Source: Dokdonella_A sp035545255 (GTDB lineage Bacteria; Pseudomonadota; Gammaproteobacteria; Xanthomonadales; Rhodanobacteraceae). Taken from it: a stretch of 5,671 nt of DNA. The stretch covers positions 1 through 5,671 of the forward strand of contig DASZYR010000117.1 of NCBI GenBank assembly GCA_035545255.1. Direction: 5' to 3'. Under the pieces are notes generated by a model, which was not told the DNA's origin, did not search any database, and saw nothing but the letters and a program-made list of their open reading frames with translations. A program made the position numbers and the translations under genes. Each line of letters starts with the position of its first letter. The stretch's first letter is position 1. Below are positions 1 to 5,076 of the stretch, piece after piece.

Positions 1-24
1 CCTTTTCGACATCGAAGCGTGCAC

Positions 25-28
25 GGAG
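25..28 (+). promoter_or_regulatory. Ribosome binding site of metF (supports TTG start)
   Basis: GGAG lies seven bases before the TTG at 36. It is the only purine-rich ribosome-binding-like motif before the conserved protein start and is the main reason for accepting a TTG start. A TGA in another frame (37-39) overlaps this TTG as TTGA, so an upstream gene could end here and be translationally coupled. Only 12 codons of that frame are visible, so this remains open. Confidence 0.5.
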
Positions 29-35
29 CGCCACG

Positions 36-860
36 TTGATCCCGATTTCCTTCGAGTTCTTTCCGCCAAAAACCGACGAGCAGCGCGAAACCCTCGAGCG
101 GGCTCTGCCGAAGCTCAAGGCGCAGGCGCCCGACTACGTCAGCGTCACGTTCGGTGCCGGCGGATCGACGCTGACCTACACGCCGGAAACGATCCGCCAT
201 CTTCGCCAAAGCCACGAGCTCGAAGCGGCGCCGCACGTCTCGTGCATGGGCGGCTCGCGCGAGGAAATCCGCGCGCTGCTGAAACATTATCGCGAGATGG
301 GCTGCACGCGCCTCGTCGCGTTGCGCGGCGACCTGCCGTCCGGCATGGCGAGCCTCGGCGAAATCCGCTACGCGTCCGATCTCGTGCGTTTCATCCGCGA
401 CGAGACCGGCGATCATTTCCACATCGAGGTCGCCTGCTATCCCGAGGTCCATCCGCAGTCGGACGATTCGCACTCCGATCTCCGGCACTTCAGGACGAAG
501 ATCGCCGCTGGCGCGAACGGAGCGATCACGCAATATTTCTACAACGCCGACGCGTATTTCCATTTCGTCGACGCGGCCAGGAAGGCCGGCATCGGCGTGC
601 CGATCGTGCCCGGCATCATGCCGATCGCGAACTTCGCGCAGCTCCGGCGCTTCTCCGAGCTTTGCGGCGCGGAGATTCCGCGCTGGCTCGCCAAGCGCCT
701 TTCCGCGCTCGGCGACGACGCCGATTCGATCCGCGACTTCGCGTCCGACGTCGTCGGCGATCTCTGCAAGCGCCTCATCGCCGGCGGCGCGCCCGGCCTC
801 CACTTCTACACGCTGAATCGCTCCCGACCGACGCTCGCGGTTCTCGACCGAATCCGCTGA
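36..860 (+). CDS. metF: 5,10-methylenetetrahydrofolate reductase (MetF)
   Basis: This cytoplasmic flavoenzyme reduces 5,10-methylene-THF to 5-methyl-THF, the methyl donor for methionine synthesis. The 274-residue product shows the family landmarks in order: SFEFFPPKT at residues 5-13, where E7 corresponds to the catalytic Glu28 of E. coli MetF; VSVTFGAGGS (35-44); VALRGDLPSG (94-103), where D99 matches the FAD-contacting Asp120; YPEVHP (135-140); AGANGAITQYFY (158-169), where Q166 matches the folate-binding Gln183; and a C-terminal HFYTLNRS (256-263). It lacks about 20 N-terminal residues of the E. coli enzyme, but the core is complete. The start is TTG: no ATG or GTG lies in frame upstream within the window, GGAG at 25-28 is a well-spaced ribosome binding site, and the protein begins right at the conserved strand. 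The reading frame stays open to base 3, so a start outside the window cannot be excluded. Identity is secure; the exact start is less so. Confidence 0.94.
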   Translation: MIPISFEFFPPKTDEQRETLERALPKLKAQAPDYVSVTFGAGGSTLTYTPETIRHLRQSHELEAAPHVSCMGGSREEIRALLKHYREMGCTRLVALRGDLPSGMASLGEIRYASDLVRFIRDETGDHFHIEVACYPEVHPQSDDSHSDLRHFRTKIAAGANGAITQYFYNADAYFHFVDAARKAGIGVPIVPGIMPIANFAQLRRFSELCGAEIPRWLAKRLSALGDDADSIRDFASDVVGDLCKRLIAGGAPGLHFYTLNRSRPTLAVLDRIR

Positions 861-876
861 GCACCGCACGACGCGA

Positions 877-885
877 TGCTAGCCT
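877..885 (+). promoter_or_regulatory. Possible extended -10 element before the secreted-protein gene
   Basis: TGCTAGCCT has the TGn extension but only a weak hexamer (TAGCCT, three of six to consensus). Six bases separate it from the ATG at 892, so transcription would begin at or next to the start codon, consistent with the missing ribosome binding site. No good -35 element is visible. Tentative. Confidence 0.25.
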
Positions 886-891
886 TCGCGC

Positions 892-1431
892 ATGCGAGGC
901 GCGTGGCTCTTCTCCTGGCTGCTCGGTTTGTCGGCATCCGCGATCGCGCATGCCGACGACGGCCAGCGGGTGCACCGCTGCGTCGGCGAGCACGGCGAGA
1001 TCGTCTTCTCGGGACTGCCGTGCGGCGCAGGCGCGCGCATCGACGTGGACGCGGGAACGTCGGCGAGCAACACGCAGTCCGCTGTCGCCCTGGCGTGCCC
1101 TCGCTCGGCCGGGGAATTGCGCTCCGTGCTCGGCGACGCGCTGTCGCGCCACGACACGAACGCCGTCGCGAGCCTCGTGCGCTGGGATGGCGTGCGCGGC
1201 GCCGAAGCGCGCGAGCGTCTTCGCGAGATCGCCGATCTCGGCGCGCGTCCGCTGCTCGGCATCGAGCTCGATGCCGGCGCCGAAGCGGCGTTCGAAAGCA
1301 GCGGCGAAACCGACGGCGAATCTCCGCCCGTCGAGCTGGTCGTGCGCACCGGCAGCGACGAGCACGGCTCGCCGCGCGAGCACGCGTTTCGCATCGGCGC
1401 GAGCAGCGGCTGCTACTGGCTCGACTGGTAA
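892..1431 (+). CDS. Small secreted protein with DUF4124-like N-terminus, function unknown
   Basis: The 179-residue product has a clear signal peptide: a short positive start (MRG), a hydrophobic core at about residues 4-18, and an AHA-DD type cleavage site after residue 21. It is therefore probably periplasmic. The mature start, VHRCVGEHGEIVFSGLPC (27-44), resembles the DUF4124 pattern of a short aromatic/Cys strand, a charged turn and a second strand, here bounded by C30 and C44. Two further cysteines (C69, C174) allow two disulfides. The middle is Ala/Glu/Arg-rich without a motif I recognise; the end is a Trp/Tyr/Cys-rich GCYWLDW. I chose this frame over the overlapping frames for its signal peptide and G/C-rich third positions. 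A TAG lies four codons upstream in frame, so 892 is the first ATG. No ribosome binding site is visible. It lies 31 bases after metF and 58 before ilvE, which says little about its role. Confidence 0.75.
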   Translation: MRGAWLFSWLLGLSASAIAHADDGQRVHRCVGEHGEIVFSGLPCGAGARIDVDAGTSASNTQSAVALACPRSAGELRSVLGDALSRHDTNAVASLVRWDGVRGAEARERLREIADLGARPLLGIELDAGAEAAFESSGETDGESPPVELVVRTGSDEHGSPREHAFRIGASSGCYWLDW

Positions 1432-1451
1432 CACGGTGCCGCGAGCGCGGC

Positions 1452-1460
1452 TGCTATCAT
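1452..1460 (+). promoter_or_regulatory. Candidate extended -10 promoter of ilvE
   Basis: TGCTATCAT combines the TGn extension with a hexamer matching five of six consensus bases. The predicted start of transcription is near 1467, giving a leader of about 23 bases that contains the ribosome binding site. No convincing -35 hexamer is seen, which is normal for extended -10 promoters. It suggests ilvE can be transcribed independently of metF. Confidence 0.4.
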
Positions 1461-1477
1461 GGCGATCCTTCCGCTGC

Positions 1478-1481
1478 GGAG
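1478..1481 (+). promoter_or_regulatory. Ribosome binding site of ilvE
   Basis: GGAG lies eight bases before the ATG at 1490. It selects this ATG over the one at 1459, which is in a different frame and whose frame does not encode the aminotransferase. Confidence 0.65.
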
Positions 1482-1489
1482 CTTTAGCC

Positions 1490-2461
1490 ATGGCGCAGGC
1501 CTATCCCGAATACATCTGGCACAACGGCCGCATCAAGCCCTGGGCGGAGGCGACCGTGCACGTCATGGCGCATGCGCTGCACTACGGCTCGTCGGTGTTC
1601 GAAGGCATCCGCAGCTACGACACGCCGCGAGGTCCGGCGATCTTCCGGCTGACCGATCATCTCGCGCGCCTGTTTCACTCGGCGAAGATCTACGACATGT
1701 CGATGCCGTATTCGCAGGAGCAACTCGGTGCCGCATGCCGCGAGGCCATCACCGCGAACGGCCTCGGCGCCGCGTATCTCCGGCCGGTCGCGTTCCGCGG
1801 GCTCGGCGGCTTCGGTCTTTCGGCGGATACGCCGACCGACGTCGCGGTCGCGGCCTGGAAGATGGGCGCGTATCTCGGCGACGGCGTGCTCGCAGCGGGC
1901 ATCGACGCGTGCGTGTCGAGCTGGCAGCGTTTCGCGCCGAACACGATTCCGGCCGGAGCGAAGGCCGGCGGCAACTATCTTTCGGGCCAGCTCGTCGCGC
2001 GCGAAGCGCGCCGGCTCGGCTTCGGCGAAGGCATCGCGCTCGCGTCGACGGGGCTTCTCAGCGAAGGCGCGGGAGAGAACCTCTTTCTCGTCTTCAACGG
2101 CGCGCTGCACACGACGCCGATCAGCGCCGCGCTCCTGAACGGCATCACGCGCAACACGATCATGACGCTCGCTCGCGCCGACGGCATCGAAGTCGTCGAA
2201 CGCGACATTCCGCGCGAGTATCTCTATCTCTGCGACGAGCTCTTCATGTGCGGAACGGCCGCCGAGATCACGCCGATCCGCTCGGTCGACGGGAAACCCG
2301 TCGGCACCGGCAAACCCGGCAAGATCACGGCGCGCATGCAGGAGCTTTTCTTCGGGCTCTTCGACGGCCGCACCGAGGATCGCTGGGGCTGGCTCGAACC
2401 GGTCGGCGACGGGCGCGGCGCTGTGACGCCGATCAAGTCTGCCGCGGGTGCGCGCGCCTGA
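1490..2461 (+). CDS. ilvE: Branched-chain amino-acid aminotransferase (IlvE)
   Basis: This PLP-dependent fold-type IV aminotransferase carries out the last step of Leu, Ile and Val synthesis, moving the amino group from glutamate to the branched 2-oxo acids in the cytoplasm. The 323-residue product aligns by eye with E. coli IlvE (309 aa) along its whole length: YIWHNGRIKPW (8-18), HALHYGSSVFEGIRSYD (28-44), LRPVAFRG (97-104), GAYLG (126-130) and APNTIPAGAKAGGNYLS (149-165), where K158 is the Schiff-base lysine and Y163 a cofactor contact. Further on are SEGAGENLF (191-199), with E192 corresponding to the Glu facing the PLP ring nitrogen, and FMCGTAAEITPIRSVDG (252-268). FFGLFDGRTEDRWGWLEPV (287-305) closes the conserved part; about 18 extra residues, rich in Ala and Gly, follow. 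All catalytic positions are present. The gene is convergent with the two-component operon. Confidence 0.96.
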   Translation: MAQAYPEYIWHNGRIKPWAEATVHVMAHALHYGSSVFEGIRSYDTPRGPAIFRLTDHLARLFHSAKIYDMSMPYSQEQLGAACREAITANGLGAAYLRPVAFRGLGGFGLSADTPTDVAVAAWKMGAYLGDGVLAAGIDACVSSWQRFAPNTIPAGAKAGGNYLSGQLVAREARRLGFGEGIALASTGLLSEGAGENLFLVFNGALHTTPISAALLNGITRNTIMTLARADGIEVVERDIPREYLYLCDELFMCGTAAEITPIRSVDGKPVGTGKPGKITARMQELFFGLFDGRTEDRWGWLEPVGDGRGAVTPIKSAAGARA

Positions 2462-2501
2462 CCCGAGCGCGGACGCGACGCCAGGATTCGCCTGTTGCAA
2501 G

Positions 2502-2550
2502 GGGCGATGCAAGATCGCCCTCACCTGCCCTCTCCCGCAAGCGGAGAGGG
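2502..2550. terminator. Tandem hairpins between convergent ilvE and kinase gene
   Basis: Two perfect inverted repeats lie back to back in the 150-base gap between convergent genes. The first is GGGCGAT (2502-2508) with ATCGCCC (2514-2520) around the five-base loop GCAAG. The second is CCCTCTCC (2528-2535) with GGAGAGGG (2543-2550) around the seven-base loop CGCAAGC. Neither is followed by a long T-run, so they are not classical intrinsic terminators, but the position between converging genes fits a bidirectional transcription end or 3' mRNA protection. The second resembles a CTCTCCC-GCAA-type intergenic palindrome that I recall as common in GC-rich proteobacteria. Confidence 0.5.
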
Positions 2551-2611
2551 GAAATCAACGAATGCGCGAGCGTGTGACGCGACGACTTCCCATGCGGATG
2601 AAGCGAAAGCG

Positions 2612-3913
2612 CTAGCTCGGATAGACGGATCGGCCGAACTCGAGCGTCGCGACCGCACCGCCTTGCGGACGCGGCGCGAGTGCGACGCGCCAGCCGTACA
2701 ACTCGCAGAGCCGGCGCACGATCGCAAGGCCGAGCCCCGCGCCTTTCCCTGCCGACGTCCCGCGCACGCCGCGCTCGAAGAGTTTTTCGGCGTCGTCGGC
2801 CGCGATGCCGGGGCCGGTGTCCTCGACCGCGACGCGGCCGTGGCCGACGGTCACGATGACCTCGCCGGCTTGCGTGTACTTGAACGCGTTGCCGACGAGG
2901 TTGCCAAGCGCGACCGCGACGACGGACGAAGGAGCCGCGGCTGCAAGCGGTTCCTCGATCTCGACGCGGACAGTGACGGGCTTGTTGCCGATATGCGGCC
3001 GCTGCACGTCGACGACCTGCTCGACGACGCGCGCGACGTCGGTCGTCTCCCCGTCTGTCGGCGCCTGGCGCTCGCGTCGCGACAGCAGCAGCAGCGCGTC
3101 GGTCAGCTCGGTCGACTGGCGCACGGCTCGCTCGATGCGACGAAGGCGCTCGCGGAGCTTGTCGGTGAGATCGGGCGATCCCTGCAGGAGCTCCGTCGTG
3201 CTCGCGATGACCGCGAGCGGCGTGCGCAATTCGTGGCTGACGTCTGCGTTGAATTCGCGATCGCGCTCGACGAGTTCCGTGAGTCGCGTCGAATAATCGT
3301 CGAGCGCGGCGGCGAGCTGGCCGACTTCGTCGTTGGCGAAGTGCGACTTCAGCGAAGCCGGGCGCCCGGCCTGGCTCATCGCGCGCACGCGCCGCGCAAG
3401 ATCGGTCACCGGGCTCATGACGCGCGCCGACAGCCAGAAGCCGATCACGATCGACAGGATCGCGAACACGAACACCGATGCGCCGAGCACGGTCAGGAGC
3501 TGACGCTCGCTGAGCCGCTGCGTCGAGATGTCGAAGCGCAGGAATGCCCAGTAGTCGTCGTCCTTGTACGCGGCGAGCTTGAACGGCCGGATCTTGCCTT
3601 CCTTGCCGATATCCTGGATGTCGAAGACGCCGTTCTCGTACGACTGCCAGGCGAACGGCACATTGCCGAACTTGCGCCGGCTGTAGATCGACGGATCGAA
3701 GTAGTCGACGTGCCAGATCGCGTCGGGGTCGGGATTCTTGCGCTTGAAATCGACGAAATCGAGCAGCTGTCGCCGCAGCATGTTGTTGAGGAGCTCGTCC
3801 TCGAGCCGCACGCGCAGGTAAATCGTCGCGGCGGCGAAGAGCGCCGTCAGGCCGAGCCCGAACAGCGCGAACGAGATGACGATCCGGCTGCGGAGCCTAC
3901 GCCGGTACCGCAT
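2612..3913 (-). CDS. colS: Sensor histidine kinase, ColS-like
   Basis: This inner-membrane kinase should autophosphorylate on His and pass the phosphate to the regulator encoded just upstream. In the 433 residues: basic start (RYRRRLRSR), membrane segment 1 (about 11-32), a sensor region of about 105 residues facing the periplasm (33-137), membrane segment 2 (about 138-161), HAMP linker (about 162-214), and the dimerisation/phosphoacceptor motif SHELRTPLA (226-234) with H227. The ATPase domain follows: N box NLVGNAFKYT (338-347), G1 box VEDTGPGI (363-370), LFERGVRG (378-385) and G2 box GKGAGLGLAI (389-398). All catalytic boxes are intact. The start lies 17 bases inside the regulator gene with no strong ribosome binding site, so translational coupling is likely. 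The ColS name rests mainly on the ColR-like partner. The Pseudomonas ColS ExxE metal motif is absent, so the signal may differ. Confidence 0.92.
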   Translation of the reverse strand: MRYRRRLRSRIVISFALFGLGLTALFAAATIYLRVRLEDELLNNMLRRQLLDFVDFKRKNPDPDAIWHVDYFDPSIYSRRKFGNVPFAWQSYENGVFDIQDIGKEGKIRPFKLAAYKDDDYWAFLRFDISTQRLSERQLLTVLGASVFVFAILSIVIGFWLSARVMSPVTDLARRVRAMSQAGRPASLKSHFANDEVGQLAAALDDYSTRLTELVERDREFNADVSHELRTPLAVIASTTELLQGSPDLTDKLRERLRRIERAVRQSTELTDALLLLSRRERQAPTDGETTDVARVVEQVVDVQRPHIGNKPVTVRVEIEEPLAAAAPSSVVAVALGNLVGNAFKYTQAGEVIVTVGHGRVAVEDTGPGIAADDAEKLFERGVRGTSAGKGAGLGLAIVRRLCELYGWRVALAPRPQGGAVATLEFGRSVYPS

Positions 3914-4583
3914 CCGGATCGACCATGCGGTATCCGATGCCGTGGCGCGTCTGGATCAGCGGCTTGTCGAACGGCTTGTCGATCGCGGCGCGCAGGCCGT
4001 GAATGTGCACGCGCAGCGAATCCGAGTCGGGCAGCTCCTCGCCCCAGACACGCGTCTCGAGCTCCTGGCGCGTGACGACCGAAGGCGCGGCTTCCATCAG
4101 CGATTGCAGCAGCTTCAGGCCGATCGGATTCAGCTGGATCTGCTTGCCGGCGCGGCTGATCGTCAGCGTATCGAGGTTGTAGGTGAGATCGGCGAGTTGC
4201 AGCAGGCGGCTCTTCGTGCCCTTGCCGCGGCGGCCGAGCACTTCGATGCGCGCGGCGAGCTCCTGCAGCGCGAAGGGTTTCACCATGTAGTCGTCGGCGC
4301 CGGAATCGAACCCGGTGAGCTTGCCGTCGAGCGTGTCGCGCGCGGTCAGCATCAGCACCGGCGTCTGGCGCTTGGCTTCCTGGCGGAGCTTGCGGCAGAC
4401 CTCGAGTCCATCCATGCCGGGAAGGCCGAGGTCGAGCACGATCACGTCGAAATCGTTGACGACGGCGAGGTGCAGACCCGTGACGCCGTCGCCGGCGAAA
4501 TCGACCACATGGCCCTTGTCGGCCAGGAAGTCGCCGATGTTCGCGGCGATGTCGCTGTTGTCTTCGATGACGAGAATGCGCAT
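3897..4583 (-). CDS. colR: OmpR/PhoB-family response regulator, ColR-like
   Basis: This DNA-binding regulator is controlled by phosphorylation from the overlapping kinase. The 228-residue product has a receiver domain (about 1-115) with acidic pocket E7/D8, phosphoacceptor D51 in VLDLGLPGMDG (49-59), switch residue T80 in MLTARD (78-83), and K102 in VKPF (101-104). A winged-helix DNA-binding domain (about 127-222) shows the family signatures LNPIGLKLLQSLM (151-163), VVTRQELETRVWG (169-181), DSLRVHIHGLRAAID (188-202) and an ending HGIGYRMV (214-221). The receiver, with DGVTGLHLA and FDSGADDY, closely matches the ColR style of Pseudomonas and Xanthomonas, regulators of outer-membrane integrity and metal tolerance. 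The gene order, regulator then kinase, is also as in colRS. Family membership is certain; the ColR assignment is from recalled sequence similarity. The region before the ATG holds the palindrome TTAACGCGTTAA and only a weak ribosome-binding match. Confidence 0.94.
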   Translation of the reverse strand: MRILVIEDNSDIAANIGDFLADKGHVVDFAGDGVTGLHLAVVNDFDVIVLDLGLPGMDGLEVCRKLRQEAKRQTPVLMLTARDTLDGKLTGFDSGADDYMVKPFALQELAARIEVLGRRGKGTKSRLLQLADLTYNLDTLTISRAGKQIQLNPIGLKLLQSLMEAAPSVVTRQELETRVWGEELPDSDSLRVHIHGLRAAIDKPFDKPLIQTRHGIGYRMVDPDAVPA

Positions 4584-4595
4584 GGGTTACTTACT

Positions 4596-4607
4596 TTAAC
4601 GCGTTAA
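4596..4607. promoter_or_regulatory. 12-base perfect palindrome before the response-regulator gene
   Basis: TTAACGCGTTAA is a perfect palindrome ending 13 bases upstream of the regulator ATG. It overlaps a weak -10-like TAAAGT (4598-4593 on the - strand). In such GC-rich DNA an A/T-ended palindrome at this place is a candidate operator, possibly for autoregulation, but no known consensus is matched exactly. Confidence 0.3.
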
Positions 4608-4850
4608 TCCGCGAAGTGCGGATCACGGGACGGAAGAGGAAGTTCCGCGACAAATGCGGACGATCGAAAAAAGCCCAAGTGAAACGCCGCGACAAGGCGA
4701 GCTCTGGACGCGACCGCCCACAGAAACGCTGCTACGAAGGGTGCGGTTGTTGAAGAGTGCGGCCACGGATGGCCGCTTCTGGATTCCGGGCAGGCGATTT
4801 CGCCGAAGCTCATCGCGGCCCGCACCCCGATGCAATCCGGGACGGATTGC

Positions 4851-4903
4851 AAAAGAAAATGGCCCAAGGAGGTGCCATTGGGGGAACACACCTCGCTTGG
4901 GCC
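4851..4903 (-). terminator. Strong intrinsic terminator, - strand
   Basis: Arms 4903-4889 and 4874-4861 pair over 14 base pairs with a single bulged base (4895) and a 14-base loop. On the - strand the stem is followed at once by ATTTTCTTTT (4860-4851), the layout of a Rho-independent terminator. On the + strand an A-rich tract follows instead, so it does not work as a + strand terminator. It could end the predicted small RNA, the TonB-like gene transcript about 220 bases after its stop, or both. Confidence 0.65.
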
Positions 4904-4981
4904 AAAAAGCTACTGCCCCGATTACCGTAATCTGCCAGTCACCTGACCTGACTTAGGAGTGTCGAGCAGAACTACAGCGAC
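4851..4981 (-). ncRNA. Predicted small RNA of about 130 nt, unknown family
   Basis: A promoter-like site (5021-4986) and an intrinsic terminator (4903-4851), both on the - strand, bracket about 130 bases of non-coding sequence. Within it the RNA could form a hairpin AGTCA/TGACT with loop GGTCAGG (about 4953-4937), a hairpin GATTA/TAATC with loop CGG (4932-4920) flanked by CTG/CAG, and the terminator hairpin, whose 14-base loop includes five consecutive C (4884-4880 read on this strand). C-rich loops in bacterial small RNAs often pair with G-rich ribosome binding sites; this is known of other RNAs and only inferred here. The RNA start near 4978-4981 is estimated from the -10 element. I do not recognise it as any named RNA. 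Alternatives: a long 3' UTR of the TonB-like gene, or a leader of the regulator mRNA that is attenuated. Confidence 0.4.
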
Positions 4982-4985
4982 GGGG

Positions 4986-5021
4986 ACTATAGAGAGCGCG
5001 ATCTTAAGCAGCCGTTAAACG
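4986..5021 (-). promoter_or_regulatory. Candidate promoter with PhoP-like direct repeat for the predicted small RNA
   Basis: On the - strand the order is CGTTTA (5021-5016), five bases ACGGC, TGCTTA (5010-5005), thirteen bases, then TATAGT (4991-4986). Each half-site matches five of six bases of the enterobacterial PhoP half-site (T/G)GTTTA, the repeat period is 11 bases, and the 13-base gap to a five-of-six -10 hexamer is close to the spacing of promoters where an OmpR-class activator replaces the -35 contact. No proper -35 element is present, which agrees with activator dependence. Which regulator binds is unknown; the ColR-like protein nearby is one candidate. Confidence 0.35.
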
Positions 5022-5044
5022 GCTCTGATCCTTCCGTTAACGGA
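5011..5044. repeat. Pair of CCGTTAA-n-CGG palindromes
   Basis: GCCGTTAAACGGC (5011-5023, one central base) and TCCGTTAACGGA (5033-5044, perfect) are near copies of the same inverted repeat. Their TTAA cores start 22 bases apart, two helical turns, and a third TTAA at 5004 is 11 bases before the first. They lie 33-66 bases after the TonB-like stop codon and overlap the candidate small RNA promoter, so they look more like a protein-binding array than a terminator. Confidence 0.45.
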
Positions 5045-5076
5045 CGCGCGCCGGCCGGCCGGAGGGGCGTAACCGC

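Larger units (their letters stand above)
4584..5076. other. 493-base non-coding, structure-rich intergenic region
   Basis: No convincing protein gene lies here: the open frames on both strands lack family motifs and typical third-position composition. The stretch is richer in A/T than the flanking genes and holds several inverted repeats: GCGGCCA/TGGCCGC (4759-4776, loop CGGA), TGCAATCC/GGATTGCA (4831-4851, loop GGGAC), the long hairpin at 4861-4903, GATTAC/GTAATC (4920-4932), GCCGTT/AACGGC (5011-5023), TCCGTTAACGGA (5033-5044) and CCGGCCGGCCGG (5051-5062). It must contain the promoter of the two-component operon and the 3' end of the TonB-like gene. A small RNA gene is proposed within it. 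Confidence 0.7.

Noticed and set aside
775..1491. A long - strand frame over the secreted-protein gene
   Set aside because: Low-complexity Arg/Ala composition and no signal or motif; the + strand frame has a signal peptide and better third-position bias.
242..2461. A 739-codon open frame whose first part lies in another frame of metF and the secreted-protein gene
   Set aside because: Only its last 323 codons are the real ilvE. The earlier part is Arg/Ala-rich frame noise, without motifs, across genes with clear identity.
2495..4075. A 526-codon + strand open frame antisense to the kinase
   Set aside because: It mirrors the kinase on the opposite strand and is rich in Arg, Asp and Ala with no domain; the kinase has all its catalytic boxes.
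4665..4684. - strand TTTCAC and TTTTTT tracts recalling the Pseudomonas ColR-binding sequence
   Set aside because: The parts are separated and in the wrong arrangement compared with the known TTTTTCAC-ended consensus, so the match is too loose.
4759..4776. GCGGCCA/TGGCCGC hairpin as a terminator
   Set aside because: Neither side has a T-run and no gene ends next to it; kept only as an inverted repeat.
4604..4891. Two - strand frames of about 90 codons between the regulator and the TonB-like gene
   Set aside because: No ribosome binding site, no family feature, mixed codon use, and their starts lie inside the terminator hairpin.
4859..4930. A 23-codon + strand frame (ATG at 4859, TAA at 4928) and a second one from TTG at 4878 behind AAGGAGGTG
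   Set aside because: The AAGGAGGTG lies in the arm of a stable hairpin and after the first ATG; codons such as GGA, CTA and TTA are unlike the surrounding genes. The - strand terminator explains the sequence better, though a leader peptide is not strictly excluded.
5051..5062. CCGGCCGGCCGG palindrome after the TonB-like gene as its terminator
   Set aside because: Short stem when folded as RNA and no T-run; simple GC-repeat sequence is expected in this genome.
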